Counted from the first letter of the stretch, positions 29,601 to 40,185 are shown. The stretch is 64,000 bases of DNA from a bacterium (GCA_024743255.1 JANSWY010000010.1:34632-98631); one strand, 5' to 3'. The notes: a model not told the origin generated them from the letters alone. Program-made: numbers and translations.

Positions 29601-32600
29601 TCTGTTGATAATGTTGCTGTACCAGCTATATTGATTACAACATTGTAAAAATTATTCAAGTTGTCAATTAGCTCTGCGCCATCCGCACTATTGAATGTAA
29701 TCTGACTAGTACCCGGATCAACGATCGCATTAGAAAGTCTGATCCAACTTCCTCCGATTTCAATATCATCATCTGAACCTGAACTTTCAAAACTTGAACT
29801 AGCTTCAAAAGTCAAGTCACCGGCTATCTGTAAATCCACTGCGTCTGCATCAGTAGTTGCTATTTTTAATACAGCATTTACCTGAACTGTTACATTACGA
29901 GCTACTGCCACACTGGCATTATCTCCAATAATAGGTTCATTCAGAGTTTGTGGGATAATGACATCCTGAGATGCTGTAGGTATTGAACCGGAATCCCAGT
30001 TTGCTGTAGTGAACCAATCTGTACTTGCTGTACCAGTCCATGTTACCGTTGGAGGGTCTAACCAAGTAATCAAATCATTAGGATCTTCATCAAATGACTC
30101 ACCTGAGAATCCTCCTGAATAATCAAATAACTCAATGCTACCTGTAGTAGAAGTAGTTTTGAATATATTCTTAGCTCCTCCGCCAGGATTATCATCAAAC
30201 ACAATATTTTCGATTCTGTTCGATCCTGTTAGATCCTGATCGTTTTCAATTCTTAAGTATCTACCTCCGCTGAATCCATTTTGGAATGATCCATCACTGA
30301 AGTTGTTTGTAGTATTAATTGTTGTATTCGCATTGATATAAATACCATCAACATTTACGTATTCTATCAGGTAATACCTGGCAGCAATAGTTCCAGGGTT
30401 TCCACCTGTACCAGTTACAGAGAACAAGTAATCTGTGGTACCTGTACTTGTCACTGTTGCAATTTGTGATGGAGTTCCAACAATACTAATTGAACCACCT
30501 GGGTTCACAACTAATTGAGTGTCATTACCCAGAGCAAGGGTTCCTCCAGGTTTTGCAGTTGTACTCACATTCAGTGTACCGAATATGTTTACTACATCTT
30601 CAAAATCCCCAATTGATAAAGTTTGTCCATTCACATCAAGTGTACCTGCTGTAAGTGTAAAGCTCCCCAGAAGAGTTAGATCGTCAACTAGCTCATAAGT
30701 CCTTCCACTTGCATTAATTTCTATGCTACCAGGAATACTGGATCCATTTGCCCCAATAGTAGGTGTTCCTGAAGATGCATTTAATAAATATCGACCTCCT
30801 GCAGCACTTGTGTAAGTACCAGTACCAGAAGCATTCATGTTTCCACCAATTGAAACTGTAAGTCCATTAGCATCAAAGGTTCCATTGAATACATTAATGT
30901 TACCAGTGATTGTCATATTACTGGTAGCTACTTCAATGTTTCCGCCAGATTTATTCACTACTACATCAGCAAAATCCTGTGTGCCAATTTCCCCAATATC
31001 CAATGTTTGACTTGCACTTCCATCAAAAGTTACTGTACCGCTTCTCGCTATGAATGAACCATCATCATTTCCATTATTAGTATCCCATCTTCCTGCAAGG
31101 TTGATTGAATAGTTGCTTGTTGATACATCTAAAGTTGAGTTTCTGAATAACAAATCTCCGTCAATGTCAATGTTACCACCTAATGTCTTGGTAGTGCTAT
31201 TGTTCAAGTCAAGAATACCATACTCAACTCCACCTCTAACAGTTTGATCAATCGTACCCCAATATCTCGTAGTACTTGCGTCATCCAGAGCATAAGTAGC
31301 AAATCCTGTAGGGAAATTATTTGCACCTCTGATTGTAATAAATTCTCCTGATGCCAATGTAAATGTCCCAGTTCCTGATGTGTTATTAACCAGATAAGAT
31401 TCCGCATCAAAAGTGTTAATGCTGTTATTAATTGTGAAATCACCAGTCAAGTCTACATTTCCGTCACTTTGATTACCTCCAATCAATCTGCCCAACTCAA
31501 TAAATGCACTTCCACTAAATGTTAGATTATGGAATTGTACCGGATTGCTACCAGCAGTAAGTTGACTAATATACTGAGCTCCGGTAGATCTGTTAAACTC
31601 AACTGTTCCCTGTCCTGTATAACTAGATGGAGCAGCTCTCCAATCATCACCAGTGAAAGTGTAGGTTTGGGAAGTAACTCCATTAAACGTTCCATTTACA
31701 GTAACATCACCATTGAAGGTGATTCCTCCACCTCCTGAGAAAATTACTCCAGACTCAATTGCAAAGTCATCATTTATAACAGTTGTACCAGACGTGGTTT
31801 TTGTTCCTGTTCCGGAAGCTGTTAATTCATCAAAAGACATATCTGTTAATGTCTGATCTGCTCCGTCCAATATAATTTCACCATCTACGGATGTATCAAA
31901 AGTTCCTCCGGTTGCAGTAATGTTACCAGCTACAGTGTAGGTGTAATTAGCTGAAGAAGGTATTACATTGGCTGAATTAGCTATTGTCAGGTTATTATTT
32001 ACATCAAGATCAGTAGAGATGATATTGAATTCACCTGCTGTGGTGGCATTTGAGAATGTTAGATTATAGAAACTTTGGTCTCCTGGCGAAATCGAGACAG
32101 CAGAACCTCCATTTGCATCGAAAGTAATTGTTCCATCTCCGTTATCAAAAATCGCATTGGCTGCAGTTGTCCAGGATCCTTCTACGTTAAAGCTAACAGA
32201 ATTATCTACGATTAATGCTCCACCTGTACCATCTCCAAGAGTCATATCTCCATCAAGATCAAATGTGGAGCTATTTACAACCTTGAGTATTCCGTCGTTA
32301 ATAATTAGTGCACTAATATTTACAGATATTCCGTCGATACTTGGGTTGAATGGCTGACCAAGGTTAATTACAGCCTCTCTATCGTTAACTGAAATAGAAG
32401 GTACACCATTATCCCAATTAGATGCATTACTCCAGTCGGTACTTACTGCTCCTGTCCATTGTGTATCATTTGGAAGATCCCAGGTCAATTGACCATTTGA
32501 TTCTGCTGGGGTGGTGGCATCACCATCGTCTTCATAAATTGAACCGCTTCTTCCTAGGGCTCCAGATGTATTGTTCCAATCAAGTGTTAAGTTTCCACCA

Positions 32601-35600
32601 GCATTAGATCTTGTTACATTATAGTGCTCTCCAATTGTAGGACTACCGTCAAAGTTGAAGACTACACTATTTATAGTTAATGCTGCATCAGATTCTATTG
32701 TTAGATACCTGTTACCTGCTACTGGATTGTCATCTCCTCCAGTACCGTCTCCTGCATCTGTTGCGAGGTTTGAGAATGTACCATTACTAAAATTATTTGT
32801 TGCATTAACAGTAGCTCCATCTTCTACTTCAAGCCCTTCATCTGTTAGGTATTGTATATTGTAATACTGAGCTTCAATCTCTCCTCCGGATTCAATGTTT
32901 ATATCGATACGATTACCACCAGCAGATCTTGTTACCGTAGCAACATTTACCGCCGTACCTACGATTGTTAAGTTACCTCCACTTTGAACATCAAGGTTTC
33001 CACCTATTTCTGTGTCTGCCACATCTCCACCGTCATCACTGGTCTCAAACTGAAGTGTTGCACCTGCGTCTACTTCAAGTGTTCCATTGTTTCCAATAAC
33101 ATTTAATTCGGCATCAGGGTCTCCACCGTCATTATTACCAAGTGTCAGTGTATTTCCGTTTAGATCCAGAGTGGCAGAAGCCAGGTTAAGTCCTGTTCCT
33201 GCAGTTGTTCCTTCAATGATCATATCTCCTTGCAAGGTATATGTTCTAACTGCTGTCCCCTGGAATGTTACTGCTCGGAATTGCTCTCCATTTGGATTAA
33301 TTGTTTTAGGGTCTGTGTCATCTGAATTGAACACGACTGTACCTTCTCTATCTATAAAGTCTCCCCCATTATTGGCCCAATTTCCATTCACAGTAATCTG
33401 GTAATCATTACCATTACTTACATCGAAATCTGTCCCTGCTCCAATGGTTAAATTGTTAATTTCAATATTACCAGTTAGTACCTTTGTTCCAGATGTACTA
33501 ATAACCATGGATGGAATACCTGTTACATTCGCATTTGCTTCATCTATAACTGGAATATTCTGACCTCCTGCCTGATCAAAATCAAGAGTTGCTCCAGTTA
33601 AAATCCAGCTTCCAGCAGCATCGATATTAACATTTTCACTTGTCATTTGGTGTGTAAGTCCACCAAAGTCTATGGCTGCATCCGCGCTGATATTCATATC
33701 ACCAGTTCCCAGATCTAATCCATTGTTTTGAATTGTAACCGTTGTTCCTGTTGAATTTGAAACAGTTAAAGCAGCAATATCATTAGTTCCAGGATCTACA
33801 GTTGCATTGCCACCATCAAATACCAATGGACGGCTATTAACAGTCAGGTTAAATGTTCCGTTATTGGTAAATGTACTTCCACTAAACTGTAGTCCTCTTG
33901 TGCTTGTAACAGTCACGCCTGAATTTATAGTTAAGTTTCCATCAATATCAGTTACCTCATCTGCCGCGTTTGGTGTTAATGTTTTAGTTCCACTTCCACC
34001 GAATACTACATTTTGAAATTCCAGATTCAAGCCTGAGCCGTCATTATCCTGAATAACCTGATCTCCTGCTCTACTGAAAGTGACGGTTGTACTTGCAGAT
34101 GGAGTATAATCCTGAATATCATTTGTAGCTCCATTCAATGTCAGACTAAAGTTAGCGTCTGCAAGAGTGGAGTTTCCATTCATATCAAAGTCACCATTTA
34201 CAATAAGGTTTCCATCCAAAGTCGCTGTACCCACTGTAAATAAATCAAGATCTCCATAGGTTAATGCTCCTGAATTTGTAAAGATTGTTTGAGCACCTGA
34301 TGCTTGCATAATCACCAAGCTGGTCTCATCTAAAGAATAATTTGCAAAACCAGAAGGAACACCTAAACCAACAAACCTATTATCCAAAATTGCACCAGCT
34401 TCCATTGTGAAGGTATCGCCTCCATCATTCGTAATTGCCCTTGTTAATTGTTCCAACTCGACACCTGGACCAACCGTCAAGTTTCCATTTACTGAAACAT
34501 CAGATTGGAACCTTTTGAGTCCTGTTCCATTTAAAATGACATTCTCCATTGGTCTGGTAGATGTGTTGAATTGTGGATCGATGAACCAGTTCGCTCCAGT
34601 ATGAATCAAGGTTCCTCCATTCCAGGTTAAAACTTCATCTGTCTCTACCCAGAAGTTATCACCAACAGTAATCGTAAATCCTGCTACATCTAGCGTTACA
34701 GCTCCGTCATCAAGGTTAAGATCGTCATTTACTGTTATGTTTCCGGTTAGGGTTGCTGTAGTTGAAGTTGTCAAAGCTCGAATCTCAACGTCATTGAAAG
34801 TTATATTTGCAGGAAGCGTAATTGCTGTTTCCTGTATAAACTCAACTTCACCTCCTGTTAAACTATAAGTACCTGCTGTTGGAAAATTACTATCAAATAT
34901 TCTAAGTTCACCTCCTGTCTGATAAAGTGTACCGGTAACAGTAACAGCTGCTCCTGCTTCAAGGTCAACGAATGTATCCTCAGAAAGAATTGAAAAATTA
35001 CCACTCACGGTAGCATCTTCATCAAAATTTTTCACACCTGCATTTTGGAAAATAATGTCGTTAAATGATAAGGCGTGGGTGTTATCCGTTTCAATATTTT
35101 GAGTAGCAGTTCCATTGAATATTACGGTACCAGTTCCTGGTTCAAAACCATTTGTTTCATCCAAATCCCAGTCACCACCGACAAAGATGGTATTATCATT
35201 TCCGGCTACTTGACCAGTACCAGTAACGAAAATCACATCATCTGCAATTGAAATATTTCCATCAATACTTTTTGCTCCAGCACCTTCAAACCTTACATCC
35301 CACATAGTACCACCAGAAATACTTTGCGTTCCAGTACTTCCGTTAAACCTGACTCTTCCTTGTCCAGGGTTAAGAATTCCTCCATTTACTGTCCAGTTGT
35401 TATTTATGAAAATATCTAGACCACTTGAAGTGTCAAAAGTTCCATTTGATAATGTGAATGCATTTGTAACTGTCAAAACAGATCCAAGAGTATAGGTAGC
35501 TCCATCCCCATCGATGGTTAGATTATAGAATGGATCTCCATTTCCAAGTGTTGTAATTGGATGTGTACCTGATGTTCCATTGAATGTTACGGTTGCAGTT

Positions 35601-38600
35601 CCTTCATTAAATGTTCCCGCGTTTGACCAAGCACCAGCAACATTTAGTCTTGAACTGGCATTGTCTGTCATATCTACTGTACAGCCCGAGAAAATAGTAA
35701 CATTACCTCCAACCGATAATTGTCCATCACTCTGGAAAGTTAAACTTCCACTACTTCTGATGGTCATCCTTGCTACCGAATAAGTTTCTCCAGCACCAAT
35801 AACTGGGTTGTTAGCACCACTTTCTATGTAAACAATATCATCTGCATCAGGAATATTATCTGGATCAACATCAGATGGATCACTCCAGTTATTAGCATCA
35901 TTCCAAACTGAGCTTGTACCTCCAATCCAGGTAAGACCAGGGTCCTCATCCCATCTTATATAACCCGTTGTAGCTGCTCCATCAGGAACGTCATTTTCAT
36001 CCTGTGCCCCTGCCAGAGTTCCTCCGGCAATTACAAACTCTATTGTACCACTTGCTGGTAAGTTTGCACCGTCTACTGCAACGTTAAAAGTTGGGCCTTC
36101 ATTGAATATTACATTGCTTGCAGAGATTGTCCCTATTGCAAGATTTGCCAAGGTCAAATAAGCTGTACCCAGACCTGAAGTAAATGTACCATTACTGAAA
36201 TCATTACCGGTTGCACCAACATCGATTGTTCCTCCTTCTAGTCTTAATCCTTCACCAGATGTGGTCGCTATAGTATAGTATCTTGCCTGAAGATCACCAG
36301 AAGTTTGAGTAAAAGTGAAACCATCATCGTCAACTGAGCTAAAAGTTGCTGGGTTTCCATCCGCTCCTACAATTTGTAATGTACCTCCGGTCTTATTAAA
36401 GTCAGGATCTGTAGCCAAATCATTGATTAATAAAGAAGCTCCTTCATCAACAACCAAAGTTCCACCTGTCATATCCAGTCCTCCTCGATTGATAGTAAGA
36501 ATGTTACCATTTAAATCTAATGTTCCGGCCGTCAATGTGAATTCGTTATCCACATCATCCCTCATTGTGAAGGTGTTCGTAAGTTGATAAGTAGCTCCTG
36601 ATGCATTTATTTCGAAATCTCTTACCTGGTCACCTCCAAGGTCAATATCGTGTGTCCCAGAGGTACCATTCATAGTGATTTTGGCATTATCCTGTCTATA
36701 ACTGATTTCACCACCAGTGATAACAAAGTCACCTCCAATATTTAATAGAGCTGGTCCCGGATCTGTCCCAGAGTCATCTTCTTGTAATCTAAAGTCACCT
36801 GATTCAACTCTAAGGTTATTTAACACATCAATCTGATCATTCAATACCAGACCTTCTTCTTGAACAATAAAGAAAGCGTCAGAATTAAGATTTATTGTGA
36901 GGTCATGAAATGCTTTATTTGCTTGCGTTCCTGAATTGGCAACCGCTGAAACTGTTCGGAAATCTGAACTACCACCGGTGAATGTAACGTTTCCTTGTCT
37001 TGGTACGAAAGTTCCATAATTATTCCAGTCTTCTTCAACAGTAACTGAAAAGTTTGAGGCAGATACATCTAGAGAGGTATTTGCGAAAATGTTCATTTCA
37101 CCATCCAAGATTATATTTCCTGCCAATACAACAGTTGTTGATATAGAACCATCGCTTGCTCCAATATCTATATCATGGAATGTAGAAGTACTTACAGTAG
37201 TAGTTCCTCCATCATTAACAAAATTGACAGAGTTTGAGTGATTAAAATTTCCGTTGTTTGTCCAACTATCTCCCTCGAAATTGATTTGATTACCATTGGC
37301 ATTAAAGGTTGACTCATTTGCGATCAACAAATTACCTTCAATTGTAATTGCATTGTTAAATAATTCTTTATTACCAACCCCTTCAAACTGTAAAGTAGGG
37401 TAAGTTTGAGCATTTAAGTTTCTTAAATTCTGCTCTGTACTACCGTCCATGACGATAATACTTGTTGTTGGGTTAGTGTAAGCGATAGTAGCTCCTGCTC
37501 TGGCATATAGTTCTCCTCCGACTCTAACAGTTTGACCTTCGATTGTGACTGTAGATCCGGATTCAATGTCCAAATCATCGTTCATTTCAATAGTTGAGTT
37601 AAGTGTTAGGTTTGAAGAATTATTAACCCTAACCAGGTCAAAATAAGAATTAGAACCTGTTGTGATGTTTTGTGTTACTCCACCGTTAAATTCTGTAACA
37701 CTCCCTGTCTGGGTGAATACCGCAGTACCGTTTTCTGTCCAGTCACCAGCAACATCAATCGCTTCAACGCCGGCATTCACTGTTACACCAGTATTAATAA
37801 CCACATCATCATCAATAAGTTGTGTACCAGTTATTGTTTTCGTCCCTGTTCCACTAAAGGTTACATCATTGAAATCTGATGAACTAATTGTCTGGTCGGC
37901 ACCATCAAAAGTAATCATTGGATCTGCTGAACCACCATTGGACTCATCATCCCCGGTGTATGCTGTTGCCATATTCCAATCTCCAGCTACGGTATGTGAC
38001 GTAGATGCTGGTACCTCAAGAACTCCTAAAAGCAGTGTACCAAATCTAAAAATTGGAGTACCTGAAATTCTAGTTACATCTCCATTGATGTCCAGGTTAC
38101 CACTTACATACTTATTACCACTTCCAGCGAACTGGATTGTACCAAATGTCCCTCCGTTAAAGTTTGGTATTGTTTGGTCCCCACCTCGATCAAACCTAAC
38201 TATAGTATTTGCATCAATTGTAACTACATCTCCTGGATCACCAAAACCATCTGCAAAACCGTCTGCATCATCCGTACTGGAATAGATAGCTGTGTTTGCT
38301 CCCATTGTGAAGTTCTCATTTGTTGCAAGTCCTCCTAATATTTGGTTATCATCCAGGTCAACAATAAGGTTGTTTGCTTCTGTACCATTAGCATTTTGAA
38401 TAGAAAATGAATTTCCAACGGAAACATTATCATCAATATTTACCCTTTTGACCGTGGTTGGAACTGCAGTATTGGTAATAATAAGATCCGCAAATTCATA
38501 ACTACCACTAACTGGCCCGTCTATAACCTGAACGGTACGGTTTGAATCAAAAGTAACAGTTGCTCCAGATGCATTGAACACAGGATCTCCTGCAGTAGTA

Positions 38601-40090
38601 CCTGAATCAACATATAAATCTTCTCCAAATGTAATATTACAAGTATGTGTAGCCTGAAAACTAACACCATTTACTAAGTCCATTTGACCTAATACAACCA
38701 AATCATCGTCACCTGTAAATAATGTCCTCGTTCTCTGAGCAGAGGCATCTGCCTGGCTTAGATATAACCTTCCAAAGTTAATAGTCGCATTGGCACTGTT
38801 TTCACCCATCACCAACTGGTCAAAGTCAGCATCGTAACGAACCAGACTGGTTAAATCCAGAGTATAGGTTGTAAATCCAGTTGGAAAGTTGTCAAACCCT
38901 CTAAGAAAAAGGTCTCCTCCTGCTTCAATTGTTAAAGTTCTAGCTCCACTTACAGTAAGTTCCGAGTCAGATTCACCGGCGGGTGCACCGTTTGTAACAC
39001 CATTTATAACTAAATATCCTGCTGCAGTAATTGTAACATCTCCATCTATCGCCAAAATATCATCTCGTTCGATTGAACAAGCTCCAGAAAAAGTCACATT
39101 GGTCCCAGAACCATCTACCGCTGTTCCAAGTGTGACGGTTCCATCAGTAGCTACATTATCTCCGAACCTAATTTCTCCTCCGGTAAAATCAATATTTGCA
39201 TTGGACAAGGTAAGACCGGCTGCATTTTTGACTTCAAATTGGGCAATTTGGTGGCTACCACCATCATTTGACCAAACTGCATCATCAGTAATTTCGAAAG
39301 TCCCGTCACTTAAAATATTTCCAGTTACGGTTTTTGTACTGTTATCAAATGTCACATTATTAAACGACGCAGTACCTCCCGATAAAGCTAATGCCTGCGC
39401 TGAACCTCCGTTGAAAAATTGAGTACTTGATGTAGCTGTAAACGAAGCAGAGTTGGTTAGTGTAAAATCTCCCTGAAAATTATGATTTACAGATGTCGAA
39501 ATATCGGTTCCACTTGCATCAGCAGTGAAATTACCTGAAACTGTAAGTGCTGCAGTAAGTATTTTTGCTCCTCCTCCATTTAGGGTAAGGTTATTTAGTG
39601 TGATTGCATTCCCAGAGATGACAGAAGTAGTGCTATTCCCAACAGTTAAGTTCGCCACGTCAGTTCCTGCAGTGAAATTAAAGGTTGCTCCCGCATGTAC
39701 AAGATCCCCAGATACACTTACTGTATGCGTTGCACTATTACTAGCTGTTGAAAGTGACCCACCCGCCAGCACTGTAAGATTTCCTCCAATGGTTAAACTA
39801 CGTCCGGTAGCATCGTCACCAATCGTGAACGATCCAGATGTACCCTGGCCAATTTCAAGGTTGTTGATTGAAATATCACTTGCCAATATAACTGCATCCC
39901 CATCCCGAATGACGAAGTTATCAGCTGAAATAGCATTAAAGTCAGCCGGAGTTGATGGAGTCCATGAAATTGCTCTAAAGTTACCAGACCCATTAGAGGT
40001 GTAGGTTGTTTGAGCTTGAGAAACGGTTGAGTAGGTTATTACCACAATACCTAATAACCATCTCAGTAGTTGAGATTTAAAAGTTATCAT
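26651..40090 (-). CDS. Giant beta-strand-repeat surface protein exported by T9SS
   Basis: This is about 4,479 residues if translation starts at the ATG at 40090 (signal peptide MITFKSQLLRWLLGIVVITY..SQA-Q). An ATG at 40102 adds four residues but leaves almost no leader after the predicted promoter. The body is Ser/Thr/Asn/Gly/Asp-rich with very little Cys and consists of short beta-strand repeats: a FNGS..Q.I.....F.NL.I line followed by a V.GDLTI..GTLD line. This suggests a long parallel beta-helix or stacked adhesin. Four W-x-G...W....NW...IP modules divide it into blocks (tryptophans near 35,930, 32,459, 30,040 and 28,743). Near the end comes VELNWSTASELNNDRFIIERSFDG. A type A T9SS sorting domain (IIPNPTTS... 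to the final MRLSVR, about residues 4390-4483) follows. It is probably a cell-surface adhesin or gliding/biofilm filament; the ligand is unknown. Confidence 0.9.
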   Translation of the reverse strand: MITFKSQLLRWLLGIVVITYSTVSQAQTTYTSNGSGNFRAISWTPSTPADFNAISADNFVIRDGDAVILASDISINNLEIGQGTSGSFTIGDDATGRSLTIGGNLTVLAGGSLSTASNSATHTVSVSGDLVHAGATFNFTAGTDVANLTVGNSTTSVISGNAITLNNLTLNGGGAKILTAALTVSGNFTADASGTDISTSVNHNFQGDFTLTNSASFTATSSTQFFNGGSAQALALSGGTASFNNVTFDNSTKTVTGNILSDGTFEITDDAVWSNDGGSHQIAQFEVKNAAGLTLSNANIDFTGGEIRFGDNVATDGTVTLGTAVDGSGTNVTFSGACSIERDDILAIDGDVTITAAGYLVINGVTNGAPAGESDSELTVSGARTLTIEAGGDLFLRGFDNFPTGFTTYTLDLTSLVRYDADFDQLVMGENSANATINFGRLYLSQADASAQRTRTLFTGDDDLVVLGQMDLVNGVSFQATHTCNITFGEDLYVDSGTTAGDPVFNASGATVTFDSNRTVQVIDGPVSGSYEFADLIITNTAVPTTVKRVNIDDNVSVGNSFSIQNANGTEANNLIVDLDDNQILGGLATNENFTMGANTAIYSSTDDADGFADGFGDPGDVVTIDANTIVRFDRGGDQTIPNFNGGTFGTIQFAGSGNKYVSGNLDINGDVTRISGTPIFRFGTLLLGVLEVPASTSHTVAGDWNMATAYTGDDESNGGSADPMITFDGADQTISSSDFNDVTFSGTGTKTITGTQLIDDDVVINTGVTVNAGVEAIDVAGDWTENGTAVFTQTGSVTEFNGGVTQNITTGSNSYFDLVRVNNSSNLTLNSTIEMNDDLDIESGSTVTIEGQTVRVGGELYARAGATIAYTNPTTSIIVMDGSTEQNLRNLNAQTYPTLQFEGVGNKELFNNAITIEGNLLIANESTFNANGNQINFEGDSWTNNGNFNHSNSVNFVNDGGTTTVSTSTFHDIDIGASDGSISTTVVLAGNIILDGEMNIFANTSLDVSASNFSVTVEEDWNNYGTFVPRQGNVTFTGGSSDFRTVSAVANSGTQANKAFHDLTINLNSDAFFIVQEEGLVLNDQIDVLNNLRVESGDFRLQEDDSGTDPGPALLNIGGDFVITGGEISYRQDNAKITMNGTSGTHDIDLGGDQVRDFEINASGATYQLTNTFTMRDDVDNEFTLTAGTLDLNGNILTINRGGLDMTGGTLVVDEGASLLINDLATDPDFNKTGGTLQIVGADGNPATFSSVDDDGFTFTQTSGDLQARYYTIATTSGEGLRLEGGTIDVGATGNDFSNGTFTSGLGTAYLTLANLAIGTISASNVIFNEGPTFNVAVDGANLPASGTIEFVIAGGTLAGAQDENDVPDGAATTGYIRWDEDPGLTWIGGTSSVWNDANNWSDPSDVDPDNIPDADDIVYIESGANNPVIGAGETYSVARMTIRSSGSLTFQSDGQLSVGGNVTIFSGCTVDMTDNASSRLNVAGAWSNAGTFNEGTATVTFNGTSGTHPITTLGNGDPFYNLTIDGDGATYTLGSVLTVTNAFTLSNGTFDTSSGLDIFINNNWTVNGGILNPGQGRVRFNGSTGTQSISGGTMWDVRFEGAGAKSIDGNISIADDVIFVTGTGQVAGNDNTIFVGGDWDLDETNGFEPGTGTVIFNGTATQNIETDNTHALSFNDIIFQNAGVKNFDEDATVSGNFSILSEDTFVDLEAGAAVTVTGTLYQTGGELRIFDSNFPTAGTYSLTGGEVEFIQETAITLPANITFNDVEIRALTTSTTATLTGNITVNDDLNLDDGAVTLDVAGFTITVGDNFWVETDEVLTWNGGTLIHTGANWFIDPQFNTSTRPMENVILNGTGLKRFQSDVSVNGNLTVGPGVELEQLTRAITNDGGDTFTMEAGAILDNRFVGLGVPSGFANYSLDETSLVIMQASGAQTIFTNSGALTYGDLDLFTVGTATLDGNLIVNGDFDMNGNSTLADANFSLTLNGATNDIQDYTPSASTTVTFSRAGDQVIQDNDGSGLNLEFQNVVFGGSGTKTLTPNAADEVTDIDGNLTINSGVTVTSTRGLQFSGSTFTNNGTFNLTVNSRPLVFDGGNATVDPGTNDIAALTVSNSTGTTVTIQNNGLDLGTGDMNISADAAIDFGGLTHQMTSENVNIDAAGSWILTGATLDFDQAGGQNIPVIDEANANVTGIPSMVISTSGTKVLTGNIEINNLTIGAGTDFDVSNGNDYQITVNGNWANNGGDFIDREGTVVFNSDDTDPKTINPNGEQFRAVTFQGTAVRTYTLQGDMIIEGTTAGTGLNLASATLDLNGNTLTLGNNDGGDPDAELNVIGNNGTLEVDAGATLQFETSDDGGDVADTEIGGNLDVQSGGNLTIVGTAVNVATVTRSAGGNRIDINIESGGEIEAQYYNIQYLTDEGLEVEDGATVNATNNFSNGTFSNLATDAGDGTGGDDNPVAGNRYLTIESDAALTINSVVFNFDGSPTIGEHYNVTRSNAGGNLTLDWNNTSGALGRSGSIYEDDGDATTPAESNGQLTWDLPNDTQWTGAVSTDWSNASNWDNGVPSISVNDREAVINLGQPFNPSIDGISVNISALIINDGILKVVNSSTFDLDGDMTLGDGTGGALIVDNSVSFNVEGSWTTAANAIFDNGDGTITFDANGGSAVSISPGDQSFYNLTFSNATTAGEFNIISTDLDVNNNLTIANSANVIPSSANYTYTVAGNITATGGTFDTSVDGEIILDGADQTLTDMSFDELTASGTGTKTTSGTTVINDDFAIESGVIFSGGGGITFNGDVTVNGTFNGVTSQTYTFTGDDWRAAPSSYTGQGTVEFNRSTGAQYISQLTAGSNPVQFHNLTFSGSAFIELGRLIGGNQSDGNVDLTGDFTINNSINTFDAESYLVNNTSGTGTFTLASGEFITIRGANNFPTGFATYALDDASTTRYWGTIDQTVRGGVEYGILDLNNSTTKTLGGNIDIDGDLLFRNSTLDVSTSNYSINLAGRWDTNNGNDDGSFIARSGTVTFDGSASQTLDIGEIGTQDFADVVVNKSGGNIEVATSNMTITGNINVFNGTFDANGLTVSIGGNMNASGTGTYTSAAGGRYLLNASSGTPTIGANGSSIPGSIEINASGRTYELVDDLTLLGSFTLTAGTLDVNGQTLSIGDFEDVVNIFGTLNVSTTAKPGGTLALGNDTQLVVNPGGSISIVGTPSQIATVTSTGTTDYLFSVTGTGGNPGTIAARYYLIEYVNVDGIYINANTTINTTNNFSDGSFQNGFSGGRYLRIENDQDLTGSNRIENIVFDDNPGGGAKNIFKTTSTTGSIELFDYSGGFSGESFDEDPNDLITWLDPPTVTWTGTASTDWFTTANWDSGSIPTASQDVIIPQTLNEPIIGDNASVAVARNVTVQVNAVLKIATTDADAVDLQIAGDLTFEASSSFESSGSDDDIEIGGSWIRLSNAIVDPGTSQITFNSADGAELIDNLNNFYNVVINIAGTATLSTDLTVSNDLTITAGTLDLSTSDVTVVGNFSNSGTINAQTRTVSLIPNNTTTRTFDPGTSEFYNLVIGEAAGSVAEYDLSNDLIVNNDFDLVTGTLDPNTNDLYFGNSDASADNIDIFGTILVEANETMYLGDDAVLTVQNGGDLRFNGTNTSNVAALTRRTTGAYDFAVASGGTFEASNFLIEHMAGDGIYLQAGASLASLSSGTFANGSNASYYMRLGNSFVSDITATDITFNIGPANNIRRNEAAGNNIIFQDPQGSLAGATFELDDGSATTGEIRWTFTNPLTVWTGNTDSDWNTASNWDNGIPSNANTVQIPNVSPNPFPVIDNTSGDGDAASLTIFAGGFLTINDNRSLTVVNELTNDGTLIITGTGTISVGDSWTNNGLFTPGSSTITISSGSDVTLSGGATFFNLNLDAAGTGAGIVFTTSSMLNVNNDFTITDGVYTVADASHTTTVGGNFVVDDTNGSFVDNVSTITFNGADQNIGSSAETASLTFNNVILSGSGTKTVEDQLAINGDLSIGSGITMALGSQSMSFAGSNFDVDGTLDVSGGTSTVTFNGSQIQVITGIVSEVDFDNFVVNNSASGNSDVQLNIDLNINNNTDFQNGVVQSSGSNPITFNDGATVSFDGVEETAPITFPGQDADGNSYVTGPVHKIGTADFIFPTGDGSRIARIGISGIAGTPAATDEYSAEYFLSQSPDFGGTLNGAIEKLSGLEYWDLSNVNGHSGQPLVTLFWDATSEVTDPSTLVVAHFNGASWDDEGNGSTTGNATSGSVTSASNWTSFSPTTLATTDINENPTPVELVEFTAKLVGDEVELNWSTASELNNDRFIIERSFDGLSFESIGEVLGNGTTSEFISYRFNDSNPLVGLNYYRLKQLDFDGQFEYSSIEVVTYSPDVKSLGASIIPNPTTSDNINISIETNDLINEINVILIDNSGRKLFDRAFNPVEFTNMVSIEQSADITSGLYHVLILQAGEKRQMRLSVR
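28743..40000 (-). repeat. Internal block structure of the giant protein, divided by four WxG/NW modules
   Basis: Each block ends with a conserved tail: FSNGTF / RYLTIE / F.EGPTFN-type text, then TGxIxW, then WxGxxSTDWxxAxNWDxGxIP. The module tryptophans are at about 35,930, 32,459, 30,040 and 28,743. From the mature N terminus the block lengths are about 4.16, 3.47, 2.42 and 1.30 kb, decreasing steadily toward the C terminus. Within blocks the number of short beta-strand repeats varies while the tail is kept. Confidence 0.7.
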
Positions 40091-40115
40091 ACCACAATAC
40101 ACTATTATACCACTA

Positions 40116-40148
40116 CAAAAATAAAACTGAATTAATCAAATTATGCAA
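40116..40148 (-). promoter_or_regulatory. Bacteroidota-type promoter of the giant surface-protein gene
   Basis: On the minus strand TTG (40148-40146), 22 bp, then TATTTTTG (40123-40116) matches TTG-N17-23-TAnnTTTG. The predicted start near 40109 gives a leader of about 19 nt to the ATG at 40090 and supports that start over 40102. Confidence 0.45.
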
Positions 40149-40185
40149 TTAAATATTCATTAAGTGCAATAAATTCGACAAACCC

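Noticed and set aside
28173..39995. Several plus-strand open frames of 150-220 codons opposite the giant surface-protein gene
   Set aside because: They follow from the Ser/Thr/Asn/Gly codon bias of the minus-strand repeats, have Pro/Val/Ser-rich low-complexity products, and no plausible starts or signals.
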